64,000 bases of DNA. Source: Dallia pectoralis. Taxonomy: Eukaryota; Chordata; Actinopteri; Esociformes; Umbridae. The notes under the pieces are model-generated. The model was given only the letters and a program-made list of their open reading frames with translations, was not told the origin of the DNA and searched no databases. The stretch covers positions 5,447,992-5,511,991 of the forward strand of contig CM055758.1 in NCBI GenBank assembly GCA_029465975.1, written 5' to 3'. This document shows positions 11,341-24,522 of this stretch, one piece after another. The first letter of the stretch is position 1, and the number at the start of each line of letters is the position of its first letter. The translations under genes and the position numbers were made by a program.

Positions 11341-12500
11341 AGCTCTATGACACTGCTCTATGACACAGCTCTATGGAACAGCTCTATAGTGCAGCTCTAT
11401 GAGACAGCTCTTTGGAACAGCTCTATGGAACAGCACTATGAAACAGCTCTATGGAACAGCTCTATAGTGCAGCTCTATGGAACATCTCTATGGAACAGCA
11501 CTATGAAACAGCTGTATAAGAGGGCTCTATGACACTGCTATATGACACAGCTCTATGGAACAGCTCTATGAAACAGCTGTATAAGACGGCTCTATGACAC
11601 TGCTATATGACACAGCTCTATGGAACAGCTCTATAGTGCAGCTCTATGAGACAGCTGTATAAGACGGCTCTATGACACTGCTATATGACACAGCTCTATG
11701 GAACAGCTCTATAGTGCAGCTCTATGAGACAGCTGTATAAGACGGCTCTATGACACAGCTCTATGGAACAGCTCTATGAAACAGCTGTATAAGACGGCTC
11801 TATGACAGTGCTATATGACACAGCTCTATGGAACAGCTCTATAGTGCAGCTCTATGAGACAGCTCTATGGAACAGCTCTATGGAACAGCACTATGAAACA
11901 GCTCTATGGAACAGCTCTATGGAACAGCTCTATAGTGCAGCTCTATGGAACAGCTCTATGGAACAGCACTATGAAACAGCTGTATAAGACGGCTCTATGA
12001 CACTGCTATATGACACAGCTCTATGGAACAGCTCTATGAAACAGCTGTATAAGACGGCTCTATGACACTGCTATATGACACAGCTCTATGGAACAGCTCT
12101 ATAGTGCAGCTCTATGAGACAGCTGTATAAGACGGCTCTATGACACAGCTCTATGGGACAGCTCTATGAAACAGCTGTATAAGACGGCTCTATGACAGTG
12201 CTATATGACACAGTTCTATGGAACAGCTCTATAGTGCAGCTCTATGAGACAGCTGTATAAGACGGCTCTATGACACTGCTATATGACACAGCTCTATGGA
12301 ACAGCTCTATAGTGCAGCTCTATGAGACAGCTGTATAAGACGGCTCTATGACACTGCTATATGACAAAGCTCTAAGACACTGCTCTATGACACGGATCTA
12401 TGACACGGATCTATGACAAAGCTCTATTACACAGCTCTATTGTGCAGCTCTATAAGACGGCTATATGACACAGCTTTATGACACTGCTCTATGACACGGC
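11341..12500. repeat. 13-bp minisatellite with 78-bp higher-order structure
   Basis: The basic unit is AGCTCTATGGAAC and variants (13 bp). Six variants recur in fixed order (gacact, tgacaca, ggaaca, agtgca, gagaca, aagacg endings), making a 78-bp higher-order unit repeated about ten times. Short blocks are inserted or deleted. The boundaries decay at the right end. Confidence 0.94.
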
Positions 12501-14095
12501 TCTTATCTTACAGGGGAACATAGAAATGGAGTGAACAGTAAAGCAAGTGCATGATTCCCTACCAAGGTGGTGTCTCTTTAAAAACACAGCTCTGTTTTTT
12601 TTTTAGGAAAACTAATATTCTTTCCACACTAGAGCTGTGAAAATTCTGTTTCTGAGGAATAGCTGTCCGAAAATGTCAGCATGTTTGGGTGAGATAGTAC
12701 AGCCTGATGTCATGGTGCAGATGTGATTATTATAGACCAATATTTAATTGGGTAAGGAAGTAGGCCATCCTATCAGTCAATGCAGTGTGTACATAGAAAT
12801 CCTTAAATTAGTTTACCCATGCCCACGTGATCAACAAAAGCAATCTCTGAATGTAAACTGTCCTAAAAAATACATTTCTGTTATTATTAGAAAAATAAGT
12901 ATGTACAGATAAACTAAACACACATAGTGATTTATGACTAGCCATAAAGATGTTTACAAATACAATTCTGAAGACTGCATTGGAAGGTTTTACGATGTCA
13001 GGCACGGAGGAAAAGTGCCCCGTCCATTTTCACCATCCATCCCAAACTGTTATTTATTTGCTCCGCTTCCTACTCTCTTTAAACTGACCCAAGGGAAGTA
13101 GTCGAACTAACAGCACATGTAATCTATACCTTCTCACAGATATATCTGCTGTGGAATTTATGGACTTCCTTGCCCCAGACAGAGAAAATGTTACTCCACC
13201 TCCTGACGTGGCCATGTTAGGCTAAACTCCAAACGGCAACATGTAAACAGTCAGAGCCCCGGGTGTTTTAAAAAAACATCTACTCCTGGAGAACCGGTTG
13301 TGACGGATGCAGCGATTCTTTCCAAGTTAACCGAGAGACGCTCAATCAGGGTGACGAGGTTCTTCATTGGCCAAATTAGATTCTGCCTGACCTCTGACCC
13401 TGTTTGTGCCCTTGTGAAGTGCGGAGAAGGCTTGACGTAGTGTATATGTACCTATGCCATGAACCTAACGTTAGAAAGGTAAATCAGCCTTCATACCAAA
13501 ACACCTTTGAATGTGATCATCGGAATTATTCGACGGTCATGGAACCAACAAAACTGGACACAACTGGCATGTCCCAAACATGATCAAGATACTATCTATT
13601 CTTAACACTGTTACAGGCACCAAGTCAGTCAACGTCTAGTAAAACAAACAGTATAAAGACTAACCAAATGTGAAAAACTGTATTACCTGAAGTTCTGTCC
13701 TGGGGTGCCGTATGTTTATGTCAAAAGTAGCCTACTCCTCTGCAAAGAAACCAGCTGCTAGATGTGGTCCAAAGTGTGAGCAGGTTCTTTAACCAGGAGG
13801 GGAATAAGTGTTACACAGCGTGCCATCTAGCTTATGTGACTGTCCAACACTGAGACAGTCGAGGTCAGGGTGAAAGTCTCCTCCACTCTCCCACAATGTA
13901 AATCATTTGGGCCTCATTCACAAATGACAATTGGGCGTTGCAGAAGCAGTTGTGGAGGATGCTGACATTTCACTGACCTATGATTGTTAAACTCTTCTTC
14001 ATCTGCGATGCCCAGCTAAGGTCAAGAGGAATATATGTCAACTTAAACATTAGGGGTTTACCTGGGTTTAAGGCGAAAGATCCAGTCATGGAGAT
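12501..14095. other. Non-coding sequence, no gene seen
   Basis: AT-rich single-copy-looking DNA. No splice-bounded reading frame or RNA gene was found. Confidence 0.45.
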
Positions 14096-14099
14096 CAGA

Positions 14100-14965
14100 C
14101 ACTGTGTTGTCCTGCACTGCAATTTTCAGCACTGCATTATTCAGAACTGCATTGTCTGGCACTGCATTATTCATCACTGTGTTGTCCTGCACTGCATTAT
14201 TCATCACTGTGTTGTCCTGCACTGCATTATCCAGCACTGTGTTGTCCTGCACTGCGTTATTCAGCACTGTTTTCCTGCACTGCATTATCCAGCACTGTGT
14301 GTTCCTGCACTGCATTATCCAGCACTGTGTTGTCCTGCACTGCATTATTCAGCACTGTTTTCTTGCACTGCATTATCCAGCACTGTGTTGTCCTGCACTG
14401 CATTATCCAGCACTGTGTGTTCCTGCACTGCATTATCCAGCACTATTGTCCTGCACTGCATTATTCAGCACTGTTGTCCTGCACTGCATTATCCAGCACT
14501 GTGCGTTCCTGCACTGCATTATCCAGCACTGTGCGTTCCTGCACTGCATTATCCAGCACTGTGTTGTCCTGCACTGCATTATTCAGCACTGTTTTCTTGC
14601 ACTGCATTATCCAGCACTGTGTGTTCCTGCACTGCATTATCCAGCACTGTTGTCCTGCACTGCATTATTCAGCACTGTTTTCCTGCACTGCATTATCCAG
14701 CACTGTGTGTTCCTGCACTGCATTATTCAGCACTGTGTGTTCCTGCACTGCATTATCCATCCCTGTGTTTTCCTGCACTGCATTATCCAGCACTGTGTTG
14801 TCCTGCACTGCATTATCCATCCCTGTGTTTTCCTGCACTGCATTATTCAGCACTGTTTTCCTGCACTGCATTATCCAGAACTGTGTTTTCCTGCACTGCA
14901 TTATCCAGCACTGTGTGTTCCTGCACTGCATTATCCAGCACTGTGTTGTCCTGCACTGGGTTATT
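14100..14965. repeat. Minisatellite, about 30-bp unit
   Basis: The unit begins CTGCACTGCATTATCCAGCA and continues ctgtgttgtc. Lengths are 27 or 30 bp, both multiples of three, about 30 copies. This explains the very long parallel open frames (up to 340 codons) in all three plus-strand frames. They are not genes. Confidence 0.97.
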
Positions 14966-14999
14966 CGGTACTGTACTTATGCTAACTCATGCTCGCTTC

Positions 15000-16270
15000 T
15001 GAGCGTTTGTGAGCAAAGGCAGAACAGCTGCCTGGCGTCGCCCAGAAGAGGGGGATCCAGCTATGCCAAGCGTTAAGAGCTAACTCCATGAACTCCATGA
15101 ACAGACCACGGGACACAGAACCTCTCTACAAACAAATGTACCCCTGGGATGCATAGAACAGAATAGATGGAAAACGTTGAATTTGCCTGCAGTTTATTTG
15201 TGAAGACAAGTCCTTTTACACTTTCATGAGACACAAGGCTGTTGACTTGTTGATTCTACCGGCTCCTTACAAAAGTCTGGAAAAAATCGAATAGCTGCCT
15301 TGCCTCTCGTTAAGTGAAATGTGAAAGAAACAGAAAACAAGCCACTCTAGCTGATTCGGTCATCAGGTCATTGAAGTCTGTGCATTTAAAACACACTGAT
15401 CCGTTTAGAGAGAAATATGACTGATGATGTTTTTCACTGTATTTACAAATACAGTGAAAAACTGAAATAAAGTGTGTACTTCACAGAGGGGAGTCCCTTG
15501 TTCTCTACTGCCCCCTATAGGGCAGGGATGATGAAAAGAACAAATACTGCAATTTCAGAAGGTGGATGACAGTGGATTTGAAAAGAGATCATATCCATAT
15601 TAATACTTCAATTCCACTGCATCGGGACCACTGTCCTCCTCTGTCATAAAGTTTACAGAGAGATTGTGCAGTAAAATTCTTAATTGCAAGCAGCCTAAAC
15701 AATGCAGTGCAACAGTCCATAATCAATGTTTTCTGTACATCATATAAGATGCGGTTTGACTTGCACGTTTTACAATCCCAATCAGTCACACTCATTTGCA
15801 TTTAACCTGTACCGATATAAGCCACCACTGAACGTGAATACCCTGAGTGTCCTGTGATGGAACCAGAGTGAATACTTCACCTGGGTCTGCTCACAGCCCT
15901 GGAGCGGCTGGATGTGTCGATGCTATGTGTGTGGGCGTACGCACCGAGGAACCCGAGGAGTTCTGATCTCCATCACGCTGTCTGAGGGGCGAGAGCGTTT
16001 ACAAACTGTCTGATGTCGCCGCCAAGGTGGGCAACATGTAGAAGGTCAGACCAGACGATGTACACACAATCAAAAAGCCCACAGACACATGAATACGCAC
16101 GCACGCATGCACACACTAACACGCATGAACACACACACGCAGGGAGACAGATAGCAAGGCTGAGACGTCTACCCACGACACAGTCTACCACAAAACCGGG
16201 AAACAGTAGGAAACAAGGAGACCGGAGTACAATGGCGATAATGGTACAGACGCAGAGAGAAAATGCGTAT
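15000..16270. other. Non-coding sequence with one strong palindrome
   Basis: Apart from the inverted repeat at 15429-15462 and CA/CG-rich sequence at about 16095-16140, nothing is recognisable. No exon is supported. Confidence 0.45.
15429..15462. repeat. Perfect inverted repeat, 16-bp arms, 2-bp spacer
   Basis: The left arm GTTTTTCACTGTATTT (15429-15444) and right arm AAATACAGTGAAAAAC (15447-15462) are exact reverse complements with AC between. Not linked to any recognised element. Confidence 0.95.
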
Positions 16271-16285
16271 CTATGGCACCTCCAA

Positions 16286-16795
16286 ATAGAGTAATTACAC
16301 TGCATCAATATCACATCCAAATAGAGTAATTACACTGCATAAATATCACATCCAAATAGAGTAATTACACTGCATAAATATCACATCCAAATAGAGTAAT
16401 TACACTGCATCAATATCACATCCAAATAGAGTAATTACACTGCATCAATATCACATCCAAATAGAGTAATTACACTGCATCAATATCACATCCAAATAGA
16501 GTAATTACACTGCATCAATATCACATCCAAATAGAGTAATTACACTGCATCAATATCACATCCAAATAGAGTAATTACACTGCATCAATATCACATCCAA
16601 ATAGAGTAATTACACTGCATCAATATCACATCCAAATAGAGTAATTACACTGCATCAATATCACATCCAAATAGAGTAATTACACTGCATCAATATCACA
16701 TCCAAATAGAGTAATTACACTGCATCAATATCACATCCAAATAGAGTAATTACACAACATCATTGTCACATCCTAATAGAATAATTACACAGCAT
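16286..16795. repeat. Minisatellite, 35-bp unit
   Basis: The unit begins AATAGAGTAATTACACTGCA and continues tcaatatcacatcca. About 14 copies, almost identical (only caa/taa differences) until two diverged copies at the right end. The high identity suggests recent expansion. Confidence 0.97.
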
Positions 16796-16799
16796 CAAT

Positions 16800-17580
16800 G
16801 TCCGGACACAGCTACGCCTCAGCACACGGGACCCGAAGACATCCAACAACACTGGAATCTGACTGGGGGTTTCGGCAACACTGGTACTAATCGATGATGC
16901 TTCAGAAGCGTTGCGGCTCCTAGAAAGATATTAAGCAGAATGTCTGTCTGCACTCAAGCCAATGTTTCACACCCGTTGTTTTGATTCTACTCTGGTCAAT
17001 CTAACTATGGTGACTACAGATTGCGGCGTCCTGCTGTGTCTTTCATTGGTTGACAATCACAGGCCCGCCCTTGGCAGAGAACCTAAAACACTTTTAGTAC
17101 CATTATGTTCACATAGTAGTGATTTTCATTCACTGCTTCACAGTTAGTTGCCTCATGGAGAGACCAGGTTTCCAGCTCGTTGATTGGGGCGTAGGTCCCC
17201 CGGATGGTGATGCAATGGGCCCGGCGTGGCCTTGCCTCTGTGTGCTCCTGTGGCGGCGTGGTCAGCTGTGAGCTCAATCAGTCTATCAGAGAGTGTTCCC
17301 TCTGGCACGTCAGGATTCTGGCATATATTCCGGCATAGAGCGCCTGGTTTATGGATTCACGTGGTGAGAAGCAAACTCTCAGCGTGTACTTTGGACGGCA
17401 CATACAGAATCGAGTTAAGTGGAAGTGCTAATCCAGACTGACTTACAGTTAGTGAGTCATTTCATTGGCAACCGTTTCCGTGGTAACTCTGGTGATTGAT
17501 AGCAGGCTCGTTCCTATGCAGCACAGGTAGGCGGGTAGACAAGGATGTGGACTGTCGCAGCACCATCACACCAGGCAGAC
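16800..17580. other. Non-coding sequence, no gene seen
   Basis: Single-copy-looking DNA between the 35-bp array and the hAT element. No exon with valid splice sites was found. Confidence 0.4.
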
Positions 17581-17669
17581 TGCACACACTAGGGCTGCAG
17601 GATATTGGAAAAAACTTACATTGCGATATTTTTTTCCCCAACGATATATATTGCGATATTGCGAGCCAT

Positions 17670-18054
17670 CAATCCAGGCTAAAGTCAATAATTACCATTC
17701 CATCAGACCGTACCGTCAGACTCATGTAGGGCTCTGTTGTCCTGCTGGACCATAAATCTGTTGTAGCTGCATAGTATTCCACGTGTGACAGCTCTGCTTC
17801 AATCTTAGATCTGCATTTTCCATACAGCTCTAATATGTGCGGGATGGTATAACATACCGCGTGTCAAGCGTTCGGATCATTTTCTTAAATCCCTCTTTGG
17901 TGACAGTGTTTAATGGCAACATATCTTTAGCGATATAAAACGGTATTGTTACGTTGTGGCACCGTTTTAAGTGATCAGACAAATTGGTGGTGTTTACTTG
18001 TTGAGGCCACAACTTTATAACACTCCAGGCAAAGTACCTGTTTATGGTCAACAT
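17670..18054 (-). pseudogene. hAT (ZBED-type) transposase remnant
   Basis: The minus strand reads TTNLSDHLKRCHN (end of a BED-finger-like segment), then FYIAKDMLPLNTVTKEGFKK and TLDTRYVIPSRTY. It then meets a stop, and in another frame continues with ELYGKCRSKIEAELSHVEYY and AATTDLWSSRTTEPYMSLT. These phrases are characteristic of ZBED/hAT transposases. A one-base deletion at the RTY/ELY junction breaks the frame, and the C-terminal catalytic and dimerisation regions are missing, so it is not functional. Confidence 0.85.
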
Positions 18055-18950
18055 CCTAATTTCTGTAGCCGTTTATGTATAAAATAATAATCATTATACA
18101 TAATAATTACTTCTCCCGATTCCTTGGTTGTCTAAATACATCCATTGTTTATATAGCTAAGCATGTAAACGATCAGGAACAACGAAAACATATAGTTTAG
18201 TGAATATTTTAGACAATGAAACGGTGAGTTCATGAGTTCTGTAACGAATTGACTTCGGGGTTTGAAGACACAAGCGCAGAGACTTCTTATAATTGACTTT
18301 GTTTATTTCTCATCCAGGCAGACACTAGAACTGAGAACTTAAACACACACACAAATCACAAATTAAACAAGGAACCACAGAACAGGATAACATTAACCTA
18401 ATACACAATGAACATGAACTACAGTGTAACCAAAACTGACCCTACATCCAATAGTAAACATAAAACATCTAAGAAACAACAAACAAGAAAACATAAACGT
18501 GTTAACAGCACGAGCAACGTAGAAACAGAGAAACATACCTTAAACAATGCCCCGACACCAACAGACTGACAAAACCCACACTAAATACAGACACTAACGA
18601 ACCAAACACAAAACAGGTGAGAACCAAACACAGGTGCCAAGAATGTCTTTGATTTTCCCTCTCTCCGCTGACAGGGGGCGTGTCAGAAACAATTTAGAGA
18701 GAGAGACAGAGGCAGTTTCTTACAAGTTCGCTACGTGACTGTGGATTTAAGAGACACGAGAGAGAAGCTCCGGAACGCGCATGTTGCTATCGGTTGCTAC
18801 GACAACACAAATTATTTGCTAGTGCGCATGTCCATCATGACGTCATGGGCCAGTCAACGCGGAAGATCCAAGCTACATGCTGGCTGTTTGAGCACTCGCA
18901 TTGGAATGTACGGGGCTTCTCGCAGAACACTGTATTCAGTTCTCTTAATA

Positions 18951-19269
18951 CAGGGGAGGGCAAATATTTCAGCTCAGGGGCCACATCAGCACGTTGAAAT
19001 TATATGAAGGGCCACATTTGTTATGTAATTTGTTCATTCTAAAAGATTTGTGGGCCAGAAAAGGGCAATAATTAAAATGTATACACATAACATATATACT
19101 GGAGGTGTGTTATATCTAAATAACTTTAATTCAGATTCAGAAACATTACAATTGGACTGCAAAGTTATTTTGTAATTCCTCTCAAAACTGTTTTAATACC
19201 TTCCGTGGGCCTGATGGAATTGCCTCAAGGGCCGGATTCGGCCCACGGGCCTTAGTTTGCCCACCCCTG
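18951..19269. mobile_element. Non-autonomous hAT MITE nested in the outer hAT
   Basis: Terminal inverted repeats are CAGGGGAGGGCAAA at the left and TTTGCCCACCCCTG at the right (13 of 14 match). It is flanked by a perfect 8-bp target duplication TCTTAATA (18943-18950 and 19270-19277). Length is 319 bp with no coding capacity. The internal text (ggggccacatcagca, ggccggattcggcccacggg) matches the common vertebrate hAT non-autonomous type. Confidence 0.93.
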
Positions 19270-19412
19270 TCTTAATACATTCATGGTGCTACCGTTCTCT
19301 TAATACATTTATGGGTGCTACCCTTCTTCACATCGCATGTTCCGACGATGTGACTATCGCGCATGCGATATGTCGGTGTTAAAACCGAATATCGTTCAGC
19401 CCTAGCGCACAC

Positions 19413-22400
19413 TATTTGGATATGATCCGTTTGTTGCTAAAACATCGTGACTCGCTTGGGACCGGTGCTGTTTAGGCGCCTGGACCCATAAGACAATGTT
19501 GGGGCGCTTTAATGTTGCGGTTTCCGAACGTGTCCCGGGTTCCTGCATACGAACACACAGACGTGTGTGTGTGACTGCAAATCCTACTGCTGCCAAACGC
19601 GAGACCTATTAGAGACAGGGACAATGGGCATTCAGGGGCAGTCTGCCCGCCGTTGGGAACCCAACAATGGACCTTCAGCCTTGAGGAGCCCGGAGCCACC
19701 TCTCCTGGAAGGCTTCGCATTCAAATGGGACAGACGGCGCAGACGGCGCTTTCAGTGGACCTGAGGTAGGAAGGAACTGTAGTGTTGTCTTCTATACAGA
19801 AAGAAGGTGACTCGCGTAACAAGGACCTGAGAGGAGAGACGTTGCTAAGGAATAGAGTCTCCATTCATTCTTGAGGAGGAAAAATAACGAATGTCAAAAG
19901 TTGATTTGACCGATTTTCAATAACAGAATGGTCATAGGAATATAGTCATGGTAAATGTTTTAATAAAAGCTATATCCAGAAGGGTACAATGCCAGTTTCC
20001 TCTTACTGTATCGATACTTAAAAAGCTCATTAGTAATAAAAACCTTGTTATCTGGGAAGCAACTTAGTACATTGATTAATAGATGCATCTTAAAAATGAG
20101 TCAACAAGGTGGTAATTCCTGTGCCAGCGTTATGGTCATTCCTGTGGTAATTCCAGTACTGTCCCGGTTATGGACATACAACACAGGCCCCGGTTCCACC
20201 TGACCAAGTGTCGAGGTGTCCATGAGCAAGACACCTAACCCCACTGCTCCCGACGAGCTGGATGGCGCCTTGCATGGCTGCCGTCGCTGTCGGTGTATGA
20301 ATGTGTGAGTGAATGGGTGAATTGTGAGGCAATATGTAAAGCGCTTTGGTGGCCCCTGGGTCTGTGAAATGCGCTATATAAATGCAGTCCAGACATGGGC
20401 CAGCGTGGCACAAGGAGCCAGTACTCTCACCAGGGCCAGCGTGGCACAAGGAGCCAGAAAACAAGCGTACATCTACCAGGTCAACACGAGCCAGTGGAAT
20501 AAGGCTTTGTGAGGGACGTGAATCACAGCAACAGGCCCGGAGGACAGGACCCATGAGGGGAACCCTATCTGCTTAGCCGCGTCTCATCCAAGCCGACAGC
20601 CCAGAGCGAACCAGCATCAAACATCGGCGGCATCAAACGCGCCGACAGACTCCGGCAAAGCGGAAGCCTCATTAATATTCCGCGACGGTTCGTCTAGAGG
20701 TGTGCCAAAATGCGGTGACGGTGAAAGCATTGTCTTTCGCCGGATAATTAGCGGAGTGTTTGTAATGAACACGCCGTGCTTTACCGTCGCTCTGTCTTTC
20801 AAATTGAAAAAACACTCTCCCAACAATGGTCCGTCGGCGCGACCGCCTCCTCCGTGCCTTGACCTGTTTAACCAGCTTCACCGCCCACCGGGCAGTTCCT
20901 GTGCCAACAATATGCCAGCCGACATGCGGGTCGCGGCGGTTGTCGACCCGCTCGTGGAGCGAAAAGCTAACAAACAGAATTGGGCGTAAAAACAGGAGGG
21001 AATACCACTGGGGAGATGGGGAGTCCAGGTTATTTCGAGGTAGGTGACCTCACGGAAATATCAATGATGTCAACATCCTGCTGCGCGTTTCGATCTGAAC
21101 CCTGTCGTTCACTACGCTGGGTGGGGACGTGGAATCTCTCTCTAAATGAAAACACGTTCGGGAAAAACAGGGGGAAAGTACTCCGACGTGCTGCGGTGAA
21201 GGGATGGAAATATCTCCATTTGGTGTCCTGTAACTGCCTTGTTATTACAGACAGGAAGGTCATAACAGCGTGGAACTCACGCCAACAGCACTTCAAAGAG
21301 GACTTTACCTTCTGCCCTTCCTTTAGCCCCCGTTGGGATTTCCTGTTTTGACAGAAGGCAGGTCCATTAAAGCACGGACACCTCTACACACCTACAACAG
21401 GAAACTCTACTGTAATGATGACATTCTTATACTCTACCCCTAATTTCGAGTTTCAACCTACAGAATATCTCATGGCCGGACCATCAGCTGATGTATACGA
21501 AAGAGAAGTTCTAGGTTTCCAAGCGGTGTGGCATCTCAATGAACATTTTGTTCTCTAAGACAAATGCAATCTCTCTCGAATTTACATGGGCACAGAAAAC
21601 GATTGTTTCATTGCTTTGTGTCATGTGATGGTGACTACGAGAAATAATACCTCGTGTCCGCAACAAACAAATTATTGCAAACAGAAAATACATTTCGGGG
21701 AAATACAATGCTAAAGTTCACATAAGGTCATCTGATTTTTTGAGTCTGGTAGAGATATATTGTTTACCTGTTATATCCTGTCCATAAGTTGATAAAGAGG
21801 TGCTAAGAATAAACCCTAATGTGAAGCAAAGCGATCAGAACAGTTTAGAATGGAGCTACATGTCACGAACCAAAAAGCTTAATGCAGGAAGGACGCCAAT
21901 TGCAGTGCTTGATCACGTGCGTGGTGTTTATTTAAATCAAACAGAAATCAAACAGAAAACAAACGTGCAACAATGAACGAAAAAACTAACACTGTTAAGA
22001 ACCAAAAGTGCCCATAAAAGCGACCTACTACAAATACAATTAGGACAGTTGAGGAGATGTTTCCATGGCGCCCTGTTGACGAATACAATCCAGCCAACCG
22101 TTCAATAACTGATGTCATGCCAACTAGAATGTCTACCTGGTCATTACTGTATATGCTGATATATACCCCCCACCCAAACACTCACACTGAGACGGCATGT
22201 CACTTATGAACTAGTCAAAACAGATTGAGCCTGTTTCATGTACAAGGTACCGCAGCATAACTTTTCTGCTAAGCCGACTTCCTGGAGACTTCAGAGAAAC
22301 CGGGGCCATCAAAGCAATCAGGAACATTTGAGCATCGCCCACTGAAGTTCTGCCAGCAACATCTAAGCATTTATTTAACAAATCAAAAGTAGGTGAAAAA

Positions 22401-22500
22401 TACTGTTATCTCATACGAACAGACAGAGCTGTGCTCCCCCTTCACCACCCACAACACCCCAAAATGCCAATGGTCTAATCTCTGAGTCTGATTTATAAAT
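19413..22500. other. Non-coding sequence, one dispersed repeat, no gene seen
   Basis: Apart from the dispersed repeat at 20185-20395, no recognised features. The 20590-20960 part is CpG-rich with open frames in several phases, but no domain or splice structure supports a gene. Confidence 0.4.
20185..20395. mobile_element. Dispersed teleost repeat (short, non-coding)
   Basis: Contains GAGCAAGACACCTAACCCC, ctgctcccgacgagctggatggc, gtatgaatgtgtgagtgaatgggtgaa and aaagcgctttggtggcc, ending cgctatataaatgcagtcca. I recognise this as a very common interspersed repeat in fish. Exact class unknown. Confidence 0.7.
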
Positions 22501-22512
22501 GGAACTTATATG

Positions 22513-24522
22513 AGAGTATGAGAAAACACCACCAAGTGTCACTTAAATGAGAGTAAGAGAAAACACCCCAAAATGTCACATATAAAAGTAAGAGAAAACA
22601 CCACCAAGTGTCAATTATATGAAAGTAAGAGAAAACACCATCAAGTGTCAAGTGTCACTTATATGAAAGTAAGAGAAAACACCACCAAGTGTCACTTATA
22701 TGAAAGTAAGAGAAAACACCCCAAGTGTCACTTATATCAAAGTAAGAGAAAACACCACCAAGTGTCACTTATATGAAAGTAAGAGAAAACACCACCAAGT
22801 GTCACTTATATGAAAGAAAGAGAAAACACCACCAAGTGTCACTTATATGAAAGTAAGAGAAAACACCATCAAGTGTCACTTATATGAAAGTAAGAGAAAA
22901 CACCACCAAGTGTCACTTATATGAAAGAAAGAGAAAACACCACCAAGTGTCACTTATATCAAAGTAAGAGAAAACACCACCAAGTGTCACTTATATGAAA
23001 GAAAGAGAAAACACCCCAAAGTGTCACTTATATGAAAGAAAGAGAAAACACCCCAAAGTGTCACTTATATGAAAGAAAGAGAAAACACCACCAAGTGTCA
23101 CTTATATGAAAGAAAGAGAAAACACCATCAAGTGTCACTTATATGAAAGAAAGAGAAAACACCCCAAAGTGTCACTTATATGAAAGAAAGAGAAAACACC
23201 ACCAAGTGTCACTTATATGAAAGAAAGAGAAAACACCATCAAGTGTCACTTATATGAAAGAAAGAGAAAACACCACCAAGTGTCACTTATATGAAAGTAA
23301 GAGAAAACACCCCAAATGTCACTTATATGAAAGAAAGAGAAAACACCATCAAGTGTCACTTATATGAAAGTAAGAGAAAACACCATCAAGTGTCACTTAT
23401 ATGAAAGTAAGAGAAAACACCATCAAGTGTCACTTATATGAAAGTAAGAGAAAACACCATCAAGTGTCACTTATATGAAAGTAAGAGAAAACACCATCAA
23501 GTGTCACTTATATGAAAGTAAGAGAAAACACCATCAAGTGTCACTTATATGAAAGTAAGAGAAAACACCATCAAGTGTCACTTATATGAAAGTAAGAGAA
23601 AACACCATCAAGTGTCACTTATATGAAAGTAAGAGAAAACACCATCAAGTGTCACTTATATGAAAGTAAGAGAAAACACCATCAAGTGTCACTTATATGA
23701 AAGTAAGAGAAAACACCATCAAGTGTCACTTATATGAAAGTAAGAGAAAACACCACCAAGTGTCACTTATATGAAAGTAAGAGAAAACACCATCAAGTGT
23801 CACTTATATGAAAGTAAGAGAAAACACCACCAAGTGTCACTTATATGAAAGTAAGAGAAAACACCCCAAAGTGTCACTTATATGAAAGTAAGAGAAAACA
23901 CCACCAAGTGTCACTTATATGAAAGTAAGAGAAAACACCACCAAGTGTCACTTATATGAAAGTAAGAGAAAACACCCCAAAGTGTCACTTATATGAAAGT
24001 AAGAGAAAACACCCCAAAGTGTCACTTATATGAAAGTAAGAGAAAACACCACCAAGTGTCACTTATATGAAAGTAAGAGAAAACACCACCAAGTGTCACT
24101 TATATGAAAGTAAGAGAAAACACCACCAAGTGTCACTTATATGAAAGTAAGAGAAAACACCACCAAGTGTCACTTATATGAAAGTAAGAGAAAACACCAT
24201 CAAGTGTCACTTATATGAAAGTAAGAGAAAACACCACCAAGTGTCACTTATATGAAAGAAAGAGAAAACACCACCAAGTGTCACTTATATGAAAGTAAGA
24301 GAAAACACCACCAAGTGTCACTTATATGAAAGTAAGAGAAAACACCACAAGTGTCACTTATATGAAAGTAAGAGAAAACACCCCAAAATGTCACTTATAT
24401 GAAAGAAAGAGAAAACACCATCAAGTGTCACTTATATGAAAGAAAGAGAAAACACCACCAAGTGTCACTTATATGAAAGTAAGAGAAAACACCACCAAGT
24501 GTCACTTATATGAAAGAAAGTT
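22513..24522. repeat. Minisatellite, 37-bp unit, largest array of the window
   Basis: The unit begins AAGAGAAAACACCACCAAGT and continues gtcacttatatgaaagt. About 54 copies over 2 kb. The variant sites (accacc/accatc/acccca and aaagt/aaaga) occur in runs, for example about ten consecutive catcaa copies at about 23340-23720, showing block amplification. Confidence 0.98.

Larger units (their letters stand above)
17590..19404 (-). mobile_element. hAT-superfamily DNA transposon (degraded, outer element)
   Basis: Termini are TAGGGCTGCAGGATATTGG at the left and, reading inward from the right, TAGGGCTGAACGATATTCGG. They are flanked by an 8-bp near-perfect target duplication: GCACACAC at 17582-17589 and GCGCACAC at 19405-19412. 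Eight-bp duplications and TAGGGCTG-type ends are typical of hAT elements in fish. The element carries a broken transposase fragment on the minus strand and a second, smaller hAT insertion at 18951-19269. Confidence 0.82.

Noticed and set aside
13980..15076. Open frames of 259-340 codons in three plus-strand frames
   Set aside because: All come from a minisatellite with 27/30-bp units lacking stops. Peptides are the same short phrases, with no domain, start context or splice support.
19567..19764. 65-codon open frame ending in an Arg-rich stretch
   Set aside because: No homologous motif, no splice or promoter support, and overlapping open frames on the other strand.
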